From contig NC_085852.1 in NCBI RefSeq assembly GCF_020906515.1, positions 3,162,001 to 3,226,000 on the forward strand: DNA of 64,000 nt, read 5' to 3'. Within the stretch, counting starts at the first letter, position 1. The number at the start of each line of letters is the position of its first letter. The DNA is from Vanrija pseudolonga (Eukaryota; Basidiomycota; Tremellomycetes; Trichosporonales; Trichosporonaceae). The notes under the pieces were generated by a model. The model saw nothing but the letters and a program-made list of their open reading frames with translations. It had not been told where the DNA came from and searched no databases. The position numbers were made by a program, and so were the translations under genes. Positions 28,288-38,286 of the stretch are shown piece after piece.

Positions 28288-31095
28288 ATGACCATCCCGC
28301 AGGTAGAGTTGACCGACCTCACGTTTGAGCACTACCGCAGTGCGTTGGGGGTGGGATACGCGTCCCCGCGCCTGTCTTGGCGGTTCGCGTCGACCGCGAA
28401 CGACTGGCTGCAGACGAGCTACGAGGTGCGCATCACACGAAGAGGAGAGGACAGCAAGACGTACGCTGTCGACTCGGGCGACTCGGTGCTCGTGCCCTGG
28501 CCTTCAGAGCCGCTTGCTTCGCGGGAAGCAGCGACGGTCGCCGTGCGCTCGAGGGGCTCGGACGGCCAGTGGACGGCATGGGTCGAGTCGACCGTCGAGG
28601 CCGGCCTGCTGCACCGCGCCGACTGGACCGCCCAGGTGATCCTTAACAAGGACACGGAGTACACTGGCGCCAAGCGCACGCGACCCGGCGACGAGGGGCG
28701 CAACTTCACCGGCGACCTCGAGGTCGAGGAGAGCGGGCTGCGGCCCTTTCGCACGCGCACAGTCGTGCACTTGGAAGAAGCGCCCACCCGTGCGCGCCTG
28801 TACATCACCGCGCTGGGCCTGCACACGACCTACGTCAACGGCGAGCGGCTGCCCGACCTCCTCGAGCCGGGATGGACGGCGTACGAAGCGAACCTCAACT
28901 ACAGGGTATACGACGTGACTGCGCTCCTGCACGAGGGCGACAACATCCTCGGCAGCTGGGTCGGCGAGGGGTGGTACGCTGGCCAGATTGGCCTGCGCGG
29001 GCTCCTGCGTAACGTGTGGGGCAGCGCCGCGGGCCTCATCGCCCAGCTCGAGGTGGATGGGGAGGTCGTGGCGGCGACGGACAGCAGCTGGCGCTGGTGC
29101 TACGGCGCAGTGACGCAGGGCGAGATCTACAACGGCGAGACGTACGACGCGAGGATAGAGGACGAGGCGTGGAAGTTTGACGTGGAGATGTTTGGCCGTG
29201 AGTGCGAGGGAAGGACGGCGCTGACAGCGACGACAGAGTGGAAGCCAGTCACTGTGCGACCACTGCCGGACGCCGAGCTAAACGCGGCCGAGATCCCACC
29301 GGTGCGAGCGTACGCCACGCTGCCTGTCAAGGAGGTGATCACGACGCCGTCCGGCAAGACGGTGCTGGACTTTGGGCAGAACTTTGCCGGCTTTGTGCGC
29401 GTGCTCTCGAGCCCGCTAGACGCCAAGGTCATCAAGCTGCGGCACGCCGAGGTGCTCGAGGGCGGCGAGCTCGGCGTGCGGCCGCTGCGGAACTGCAAGC
29501 AGACGGACACGCTTGTGCTACCGCAGGGCGGGAACATTACCGGCTGGTCGCCCCTCTTCACGTACCACGGCTTCCGGTACGTCGAGGTCAGCGGGTGGGA
29601 CGAGATCACGGCGGAGGACATCGAGGGCGTGGCCATCTCGTCCGACTATGAGGTGACGGGCGCATTCCAGTGCTCGCACGACCTCTTGAACCGGCTGCAC
29701 GAGAACGTCATCTGGTCCACGCGGTCCAACACCATCTCGCTGCCGACCGACTGCCCGCAGCGCGACGAGCGACTGGGCTGGACGGGCGACATCCAGGTCT
29801 TCGCGCCGACCTTCTCGTTCCTGTTCGGTGCCGCGGGGTTCCTGCGGAACTGGCTGCGCGACGTGCGTGCAGACCAGCGCGACGGCCTGGTGCCCATCAC
29901 TGTGCCCAACGTGCATGCGATCAAGCTCAGCCGCATGCCGCACGCCGTGTGGGGAGACGTCGCAGCGCTGCTCCCGAACGACCTGTACGAGTGGTGCGGG
30001 GACAAGGATGTCGTGCGCGAGAGTTTGGATTCGGCAATCGCGTGGCTCGATGCCATCCCGAGGGATAAGCGTACCCAGCTGTGGGACCGCAAGACGTTCC
30101 AGTTCGGTGACTGGCTTGACCCCGCCGCCCCGCCCGCTCACCCGTGGAAGGGCCGGACCGACACGCATCTTGTGGCCGACGCGTATCTCATCCACACCAC
30201 GCGGGTGGTGGCGAAGCTCGCGCGGGTGGCGGGCAAGACCGACACCGCCGAGCGGTACGACGAGCAGGCGGCGTCGCTACTCGAGACATTCCACACCGAG
30301 TACCTCACCTCGGCAAGCCGTATCGTCAGCGACACGCAGACTGCCATCGCGCTCCTGCTGCATTTCGACCTCGTTGACGACAAGGTGCCCGGCCAGCGGG
30401 AGGTACTGTCACAGCGACTCAAGGAGCTGGTCGTCGCCGATGCGTGGCAAGTGTCCACAGGCTTTGCGGGTGGGTCAGGGAGATGGGCCCTGCTGACGGC
30501 AGGCACTCCCATCATCCTCCACGCGCTCGGGGCCAACGGGCACCTGGACCAGGCGTACCGCATGCTTCTGAACAAGACGAGCCCGTCGTGGCTGGCGCCG
30601 GTGCTCCTCGGGGCGACGACAATCGTAAGTCTCCCCGTTGTTGTCGCCGCTTACACCCAGTGGGAGCGCTGGGACTCGATGCTGCAAGACGGTACCATCA
30701 ACCCGGGCCAGATGACGAGTTTCAACCACTATGCTCTGGGCTCGGTCGCGTCGTTCCTCCACTCTGTAGTGGGCGGCCTGTCGCCCCTCGAGCCGGGGTG
30801 GCGGAAGACCCTCATCCGCCCCCAGCCAGGCGGCAACCTCACGCACGCGACAGCGTCCTTCTTCTCGCCGTACGGCCAGGTGTTTTGCTCGTGGAGCATC
30901 GAGGGTGACAAGCTGAGCGTCACGGCTCAGGTGCCGCCCAACATGACCGCCCTGGTGCAGTTGCCCGGCCTCGAGCAGACTGTCGGGTCGGGCGTGCACT
31001 CGTTCGAGGTGCCGTGGGTCGCGGGTGACTGGCCGCCCAAGTTTGATGCGCCGGCGGTACTCCAGGCGCCGGAGGATAACTGGGTGAGGAACTGA
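28288..31095 (+). CDS. GH78 alpha-L-rhamnosidase, probably intracellular
   Basis: Hydrolyses terminal alpha-L-rhamnose from glycosides by an inverting mechanism (family knowledge). Exons 28288-30624 and 30661-31095 give 923 residues. Order: N-terminal beta domains (R-L-S-W-R-F, then the L-Y-I-T-A-L-G-L-H-T-T-Y-V-N-G concanavalin-like part), (alpha/alpha)6 catalytic domain with D-C-P-Q-R-D-E-R-L-G-W-T-G-D near residue 488, which carries the conserved acidic residues, then W-E-R-W-D-S and S-F-N-H-Y-A-L-G-S-V, and a C-terminal beta domain. The 36-nt intron is a multiple of three without stops, and removing it restores the family motif T-T-I-W-E-R-W. No signal peptide, so cytosolic action on imported rhamnosides is likely. 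Confidence 0.95.
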   Translation: MTIPQVELTDLTFEHYRSALGVGYASPRLSWRFASTANDWLQTSYEVRITRRGEDSKTYAVDSGDSVLVPWPSEPLASREAATVAVRSRGSDGQWTAWVESTVEAGLLHRADWTAQVILNKDTEYTGAKRTRPGDEGRNFTGDLEVEESGLRPFRTRTVVHLEEAPTRARLYITALGLHTTYVNGERLPDLLEPGWTAYEANLNYRVYDVTALLHEGDNILGSWVGEGWYAGQIGLRGLLRNVWGSAAGLIAQLEVDGEVVAATDSSWRWCYGAVTQGEIYNGETYDARIEDEAWKFDVEMFGRECEGRTALTATTEWKPVTVRPLPDAELNAAEIPPVRAYATLPVKEVITTPSGKTVLDFGQNFAGFVRVLSSPLDAKVIKLRHAEVLEGGELGVRPLRNCKQTDTLVLPQGGNITGWSPLFTYHGFRYVEVSGWDEITAEDIEGVAISSDYEVTGAFQCSHDLLNRLHENVIWSTRSNTISLPTDCPQRDERLGWTGDIQVFAPTFSFLFGAAGFLRNWLRDVRADQRDGLVPITVPNVHAIKLSRMPHAVWGDVAALLPNDLYEWCGDKDVVRESLDSAIAWLDAIPRDKRTQLWDRKTFQFGDWLDPAAPPAHPWKGRTDTHLVADAYLIHTTRVVAKLARVAGKTDTAERYDEQAASLLETFHTEYLTSASRIVSDTQTAIALLLHFDLVDDKVPGQREVLSQRLKELVVADAWQVSTGFAGGSGRWALLTAGTPIILHALGANGHLDQAYRMLLNKTSPSWLAPVLLGATTIVSLPVVVAAYTQWERWDSMLQDGTINPGQMTSFNHYALGSVASFLHSVVGGLSPLEPGWRKTLIRPQPGGNLTHATASFFSPYGQVFCSWSIEGDKLSVTAQVPPNMTALVQLPGLEQTVGSGVHSFEVPWVAGDWPPKFDAPAVLQAPEDNWVRN

Positions 31096-31586
31096 GCGTG
31101 CGGGTAAGAAGTGGACATGAGTGAGGCGGGGGACGGTTCTAGGCGCGGGGAGCAATCCGCATTGTGTTGTACAATACACAAAACATTAGTGATGGTGGTC
31201 AACTCCAGTTCAGTGCTGGTTGTATGCAAACAGCCCACCCACCCCGCCGTTCCGGCCGATTCCAGTACCCGCTTAAGCTTATCCAGAGACATGGCTGGCT
31301 TGCTGGCCCTTTTGTCTCGGCTCCCCGCAGCGGCGGCGACCTGCGCCTGGGTGGTTCCAGTGACCAGACCTCGCTTGGCCGAGATGTACGTCACTGCCGA
31401 AAGGGTGGGTTTCACACGATCGGGACAGCTCACACGACCAGCCAGCCAGTCAGTCGCTTAGCTGTCGGCAGGCAGGCAGGTCGCATGCATGCAGGTCGTC
31501 TCTTTCCCCGTCGGGGGGCATCTCAACGTTGTACTCTCCCCCATCGTCGCATCGCATCCAGTCGGAAGGAGCCCAGAGCAAGCAGC
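31096..31586. other. Intergenic
   Basis: About 490 bp: 3' flank of the rhamnosidase gene and promoter of the first bestrophin-like gene. Nothing distinctive. Confidence 0.4.
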
Positions 31587-33563
31587 ATGCCGCCATCCGA
31601 GACCGACCCCCTGCTGGGCAACAACCACGACGATGCGCACTCGTCCGCCAGCAGCGACGACCACTTCATCTCGGGCAACGAGCACGAGCTGGCGTCCGTC
31701 GAGAAGGGGCGCACAAGCGCATGGGGGTACTTGGGCAAAGCGTTCAGCGCGACTGCCTTCTTCAAGATCTGGCCCAGTCTCCTGTTCTTAGGGCTGTGGG
31801 CGACCGCCGTCGTGCTGGTCAACAAGCACACGAGCTGGGCGCTGCACTTCCCCAATACGATGCTCACGGTGCTGGGTATCATGCTGGGCCTGGCGATCAA
31901 CTACCGGTAAGTCGGCCGTGCTAGGGGAGAGCTGATGGTGACAGCGTGTCGACCGCGTACGCGACGTACCGCGCCGGAAGGGTCCACTGGTCCAAGATCA
32001 CGCTCGGCGCGCGCAACTGGGCCCGTGTAGTCTGGCTGCACTGTGAGTGGGGCAAGCGGGAAGGGGGAGAAGCCGAGCTGATGGCAAGGCCCCGAGAGCA
32101 CACAAAACGTCGGCTGGGTCGCGCCGGACGAGGCAGCAAAGGCCGCCGACCAGGCGCGCGGCGTGCTCGAGAAGAAGACAATGGTGACTATGGCCCTGGC
32201 GTTTGCAGTGGCTACCAAGCACCACCTGCGGCACGAGCACGGCATGTGAGTGGTCGTGATGCGACGCGCGTCGCGCCGAGCGAGCGCTGTACTTGGTGCC
32301 GTGACCCAGGCGAGCTGCCTCGCTGACCCCGCCCCCGCGCAGCTACTACGAAGACCTGTACTACCTCGTCAACTTCCTCCCCTCGCTGGCGTCCGACCCG
32401 GCCGACAAGCCAGTCTCATTCCCGCCTCTGCCGGCTGTCCCCGCCGCCCCCGGCGCGTCAGCGGCGTCGGCCAGTGCCGCAGCCCCGCCAAAGGCCGCCA
32501 AGCACAAGCCGGTGCTCCACAAGGCCGAGAACCCGGGCCTGCACGCGCAGCCGTCGTGGCTCAAGCGCGTCGTCAAGAAGATCTTCCAGGACGGCTTCAA
32601 GGGCACGCGGGCGGCGCGCAAAAAGGCCGAGCTCGGCGTCCTGGGGCTCATCGCGGCCGGCGTGCTGGCGTTCTTGCGCACGATTTGCTGTGTGCAGCAT
32701 GACGAGACGGCCGACCCCGAGGTCGGGACGCAGAGCGTCGACGGTGGGGCCGGGACGGGCGCTGGCGCTGATGCTGGTGCTGGCGCGGCGGTGGTCGCTG
32801 GCGCTGCGGTTGCCACTGCTACCGTCAAGGCTGGGAAGAAGGGCAAGAAGGACAAGACGAAGGGTGGCGCGGCAGCACAGCCCGCCCCCGCTGCTGCGCC
32901 GAGCACGTCGTCGGCGTCGGCCAACGGCGCGGCGCCGACTGCATCCGTGCCGAGGACGCACACCAACGTCCCGTTCGAAATCACCCTCTTCATGTCGTCG
33001 TACGTTGCCGCGCTGCAGGCCCGCGGAGTCAAGCCCAACAACACGACGTCGCAGCTGTTCAACGCGCTCTCGGCGCTGTCGGCGGCCCTCGCAGACCTCG
33101 AGAGCATCGTGTCCACGCCCATGCCGTGGAGCTATGCTACGCACCTGGGAGAGGTGACGTGGATCTACTGCCTGCTTCTGCCGTTCCAGCTGTACGACTC
33201 GGGCTTTGGCTGGGGGACGGTCGCGGCGACAGTGGTGAGTGGGCCGTTTCTTGACCATCACTACCCCGTCGCGCTCGCTGACGCTCGTGCTAGGTCTCGA
33301 CCTACCTCATCATGGGCTACGCGTCCATCGCGGCCGAGATCGAGAACCCCTTCGGGTAGGGGCTGAACGACCTCAACCTGGGGCACTACACGCGCGCGAT
33401 CGCGCACGAGCTGGACGAAGTGACGGCGTGGGTGCCGGCTAGCCCTGACCCGCTGGTGTTCGTCAACGCAAACCATGTCTTCGGGCCTGCGGAGCCTGGC
33501 GCCGACGAGCTCGTCGGTGAGGGTGTTGACGGGCTGCGGAAGCGGCTCGGCGGGCATGCCTAG
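31587..33563 (+). pseudogene. Bestrophin/RFP-TM-like chloride channel, interrupted by an in-frame stop
   Basis: Exons 31587-31906, 31945-32042, 32089-32245, 32343-33234 and 33294 on. The reading frame meets TAG at 33357-33359, giving 510 residues; the frame then stays open and similar to its two paralogs until TAG at 33561-33563 (578 residues if read through). Channel family signs: F-P-N-T-M-L-T-V-L-G-I-M-L-G-L before exon 1 ends, W-S-K-I-T-L-G-A-R-N-W-A-R, I-M-G-Y-A-S-I-A-A-E-I-E-N-P-F-G. The stop falls directly after N-P-F-G, where animal bestrophins have their Ca2+ clasp. Exon 4 also carries an Ala/Lys-rich insert of about 150 residues missing from the neighbours. It could be a young pseudogene, a truncated working channel, or a sequencing error. 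Confidence 0.75.
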
Positions 33564-33995
33564 GGAGGGGAGATGCAACAACGTGATTGTGGACCACTGG
33601 GCGGCGCGGCAGTGCAGCAGGGTCGGCGGGGTGTGGCGCCGCCGCTGCCGCCGCCTCCCGACTATTCTTGTCCACCACGCACACCGCGACGCCGGCGACT
33701 GCGGATCCGAGTCTGTCGGCTCGGCGTGGGCCTGTGCGCTCGCCGCTCATCGCCTTTGGCGTTTCAGACGACGGCTTGTGCGGCGTGCGAAAGGCGCTCG
33801 GAGCGCCAGGTGCAGCAGATTGTCTGTCAGCCACGAGTCGACGCGCGCTCATCTCGCACTCACCTATTGTCCTCCTCCTTATCCTTGTTCTTCTCGACGT
33901 CGACGGCCATCTTGTCGCTTCTCACTCACTCCTTCACCACACTCACTCCCCTCGCCCCTCTCCCTCCCTCCCTCCCCACCCACCACGACGCGACG
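33564..33995. other. Intergenic promoter region of the second bestrophin-like gene
   Basis: About 430 bp ending in a long CT-rich tract (33880-33990) just before the ATG. No gene supported. Confidence 0.45.
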
Positions 33996-35709
33996 ATGGG
34001 CTCGCACGACCACACGTCGGGGCAGCACTTTGACAATGGGCAGGACTTCAAGGTCTTCAAGCACTCGCCCCGGCGCACATTCAACCACGCGCTGCACGCC
34101 CTGGCGGCCACCGCGCTGGTGCGGATCTGGCATATCCTGCTCTTCACGGGCGCGTGGAGCGCCATGGTGTGCATCGTCAACGTCAAGACCAAGGTCAACT
34201 TCACCGTCCCCAACACGATGATCACGGTGCTCGGTGTGCTGCTCGGTCTGACGCTCAGCTACCGGTGAGCTGAGGAATCGCGATGGTCTAGCTCACACCC
34301 AGCACCTCGTCGGCGTACGAAAAGTACTCGGACGGCCGTAAGCAGTGGTCCAACATTACGCTTGCGAGCCGCAACTGGGCTCGAACCGTCTGGTTGAACT
34401 GTGAGTGTGCTGGGCATCGTGGGTACATCTCGTCGCGTCGCGCGTCTTGTCGTGTGACACTGCAACGTGACGACAAACGACACCGCATAGCCCGAGCGTG
34501 CTCTTGGCATGTGCCAAATATTGACCACGCCCCCGCCCAGGCCCCGACTCGATCTCCCCGAACGACACGGCACACCACTCCCCCGAGCAGAGGGCGTCAG
34601 ATGAGGTTCGCGCCGTGCTTGAGAAGAAGACCGTCGTGCAGCTCGCTCTGGCATTCGCCGTCGCTGTCAAGCACTACCTCCGCGAGGAGACTGGCATGTG
34701 AGTGGCGGCGGCTACACTGGGCGTGACCGCTAACCGGGGGTAGCTACTACGAAGACCTGCACGACCTCGTGTGCTTCATCCCGTCGTCGCACTCGCCCTC
34801 TGGGCTGGCAGGCCACAGCGCGACCCTCGGCGGCCTGCCCAACCTCAGCGGGCACGACCACGACCGCCCCGGCCCGGCGCAGCACCAGCCTCCGCTGTTC
34901 GCAGCTGAAAAGCCCAGAAAGCTGCGCGAGACTGTCAAGGACAGCATGTTACCCGACTTTGTCCGCACGCGCCGGCGCCAATCGGCGAGCAACGGTGGCC
35001 GGCCGAGCGAGGCGGAGCTCGCGCACATCTTTGGCGCGCACGGCGAGGGCCAGAACGTGCCCCTTGAGATCACGGTCTTCATGGGCATGTACATCGCCAC
35101 CCTGCAGAAGCGCAAGGCCATCGACCCGCCGACAATCACGTTCCTCATGAACACGCTCGGCATGCTCTCCGACGCCCTGGCCAACCTCGAGCGTATCGTC
35201 ACCACGCCCATTCCATGGAGCTACGACGCGCACATCTGGACCGTGTCGTGGATCTACTGCCTCGCGCTGCCGTTCCAGCTGTGGGCGAGCAAGTTTGCCT
35301 GGGTGACAGTGCCCGCGACAGTGGTGGGTATTCAGTTTGCCCGACCCCACTCACACTCGCTGACGCTCGCGCCCAGCTCACAACGTACATCGTGATGGGC
35401 TACGCGTCCATCGCCGAGGAGATTGAAAACCCCTTCGGATACGATCAGAACGACCTCAACCTCGGCTACTACTGCCGCGAGATCATCGCCAAGGAGCTCG
35501 ACGCGGTCACGTCGAGAAAGTACGCCGAGCCCGAGGACTGGATCTTCTCGCCGCAGAACAAGCCGTTCGGCCGCGACCAGCCCGACACGCAGACGCTCGC
35601 ACGGAACGCCAATGTGGCCGACCTTCGCAGTCGCCTCGTCGCCGCCGGTGCAGCTGACTCGAAGCTGGAGACGGCGGTCAGCGGCGAGTCGTCGGTGTCC
35701 GCCGTGTAG
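33996..35709 (+). CDS. Bestrophin/RFP-TM-like chloride channel
   Basis: Exons 33996-34264, 34303-34400, 34541-34697, 34744-35323 and 35377-35709; 478 residues. Membrane segments include I-L-L-F-T-G-A-W-S-A-M-V and N-T-M-I-T-V-L-G-V-L-L-G-L-T-L; then W-S-N-I-T-L-A-S-R-N-W-A-R, V-P-L-E-I-T-V-F-M-G-M-Y-I, P-I-P-W-S-Y and E-I-E-N-P-F-G-Y-D-Q-N-D-L. Exons 2 and 3 are exactly the same lengths (98 and 157 nt) as in the upstream copy, which shows recent common descent. Family members form pentameric anion channels; plasma membrane or organelle location cannot be decided. C-terminal tail polar. Confidence 0.9.
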
Positions 35710-36292
35710 CCGCCTACGTTTACCCATTCCGCCAAGCTTTGTCTCGCACCCCGCGGCCGGACCGCTCCAGTGTACATTCAGTCTGGATTACGAGAACCCA
35801 ATGGCACCTGCCGCGAGCACAGCCTGCCACCTGATTACGGATACTGATATGTCCGGTTAAACTGATGAGCTACTCAAAGCCTCCCAACTTGGGTACAAGG
35901 CGGCGGAGACCGACTTCAGGCGGTACTGCCAACAGGCACCCAAGTCTGTGAGGTCGGATGGCAAGAGCTCGACAAGGTGACGCCTTTGGGGCCTTGCACC
36001 AGTGGTGGTGAGCGAAAAGCCCATATGCTCGGTTCCACAGCCCGCGCGGGGAAGCCACCCAGGGCACGAAAGTGCTGTGCAAGCCCTCGCAGTCGGATGT
36101 GCCTGGCACCACCACACGGAGTGGCGGCGCCACCGCTTGGACGTCATGTCGCAACTGTCCGCGCTTGTTGTTGTGAGTATGAGGCAGAGTGCCGCCGCCA
36201 TCGCCGTGCCCCTCATACATAATGAACTGCAACGCTCATCCTTTCCCCAACAACGTTGACAACTACACTTCACTCACTCACTCATCCTCACC
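35710..36292. other. Intergenic
   Basis: About 580 bp between the second and third bestrophin-like genes. Presumed promoter; no other feature supported. Confidence 0.4.
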
Positions 36293-38130
36293 ATGACAGT
36301 CGACGAGGTCGACGCGAACACGTCCCCTGAGAAGAACGAGTTCCACGCCAAACCAAAAAGCTGGCTCGACCGACTTCTCGGTACGGCATTCTTCCGCGTC
36401 TGGCCCACCCTCCTTTTCATGGGCGGGTGGAGCGCTATGGTATGCCTCGTCAACGTCAAGACGAGCGTCAACCTCACGGTGCCGCACACGATGATCACGG
36501 TGCTCGGTACGTCTCCCGCGCTCGCTTGACCTGACTCACCCCAGGTGTGTTGCTCGGTTTGACCCTCAGCTACCGGTACGTCCGCACACAAAGGACCCAA
36601 GTGCACTGCCGACACTGGCTCCACCGCAGCACGTCGTCGGCATATGAAAAGTACTCGGACGGCATGAAGCAGTGGGGGAACATTACCCTCGGGAGCCGCA
36701 ATTGGGCGCGCACAATCTGGCTGCACTGTGAGTGTTAGCCGTCATCGAGCGGGGTGTTTCGATCCCAATGTTCCGGGGTGCCTTTCTCTTGCTGTGGTTG
36801 TGTCATGTACCGATGCGTCGTCCGATCAGCCATCGCGAGATAGGACGGGTCAACAAGCAGTCGAAAACATCCCCACCACCCTCGCCCGGCGGCACAGGTG
36901 CCACTCTGTTCATGCTGACGCCACAGGCCCCGACCACACCGAGAAGGCGCCAGTTAACCTACTTCAGGATAAGACGGACGCAATAATCGAGAAGAAGACC
37001 GTGGTGCAGCTGGCTCTGGCCTTTGCCGTCGCCATGAAGCATTACCTGCGCCGCGAGAAGGGCACGTGAGTGGTGCCCACGCCCCAGCCTGTGCCAAGCC
37101 TGGTCGCTGACGCCGTCCTCACACAGCAACTACGACGACCTGCACCACCTTGTAGCCTTCATTCCGACGCTCAACACGTCGCACTCGACCTCCATGGGAT
37201 CGACCTCCATGCCCTCCGGCCTTTCTCCTCGGCCGGACGCCCCAAAGCGCAGCTGGACCGGCAATGGGACGGGGCACGAGATGCTGCCAGCAGAGAACCC
37301 GTACCCTCACGAGCCTTGGTACCAACTCCACTCGCCATTCCACTTGACATCCGAGCCTGAAAGCATTGGGGCGGTCGAGTCCCAGACGCCGGCGCCTACC
37401 CAAACGCCCCCGCTCGCCATCCCAGGCGACCAAGACCACGGCGAGGGCCAGAACGTCCCACTCGAAATCACACACTTCATGGCCATGTACATCGCTGAAC
37501 TGCAAGAGCGGGGCACGATCGACTCGCCGACGACGACGGCGCTGATGAACGCCGTTGTTATGCTGTCAGACGCACAGGCCAACCTCGAGCGGATTCTGAA
37601 TGCACCCATCCCGTGGAGCTTCAGCGCGCACATACACTCTGTTAACTGGATATACTGCCTCGTGCTCCCGTTCCAGCTGTACGCGAGCGCGTTCGGATGG
37701 GTGACGATCCCTGCCACCGTTGTGAGTGATGCGAAGTCACCCGCTCTGACTTGCCCAGATCACCGCGTTCATCATCATGGGCTATGCGTCCATAGCTGAG
37801 GAGATCGAAGACCCGTTCGGGTACGACCGAAACGACTTTGACACGAACCACTTTTGCAAGGACATCATTGCGAAGGAGCTCGCGGCGGTCACCTCGCGCC
37901 CGCCACTCAATATACGCGAGTGGATCTTCAACCACCACAACAGGTCACTGGGAAAGGACACCAACGCCAAGACACTGGCCGAGATTGGAGATCCCAGCGT
38001 CGTCCACCAATACCTCAAGCTCGGTTCTCCGACGAAGTCGAACTTCCCTCCCAACTCGCATCCCCCTTCTTCGACATCCCTCCAGCTCCCACGCAACAAC
38101 AAGAACAAGCGACACGCCACCCAATCATAG
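36293..38130 (+). CDS. Bestrophin/RFP-TM-like chloride channel with an extra intron
   Basis: Exons 36293-36506, 36545-36575, 36630-36727, 36927-37065, 37127-37721 and 37759-38130; 482 residues. It matches the upstream copy through L-L-F-M-G-G-W-S-A-M-V, N-I-T-L-G-S-R-N-W-A-R, E-K-K-T-V-V-Q-L-A-L-A-F-A-V-A, V-P-L-E-I-T-H-F-M-A-M-Y, P-I-P-W-S-F and E-I-E-D-P-F-G-Y-D-R-N-D-F. It has one more intron than its paralogs (36507-36544), splitting the G-V-L-L-G-L segment and leaving a 31-nt exon, and a longer third intron (199 nt). The C-terminal tail is Asn/Ser/Pro-rich. Intact frame throughout. Confidence 0.9.
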
Positions 38131-38286
38131 TGTTATAGTGTCAATCCTATCCTTAATACTAATCGGGCAGCCTCGTAAGGTTGTGTCGTGTGCTCCACTT
38201 GTCTCGTCTTTTGTTTATCCCCATAGCGTCCCACCACCGCTTGCTATGATACTGTGCATTGGTGTTACAACACAACGAGGTACAAA

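Noticed and set aside
28300-31100. Antisense open frames along the rhamnosidase gene
   Set aside because: Artefacts of GC-rich third positions; the plus-strand frame has clear GH78 motifs throughout.
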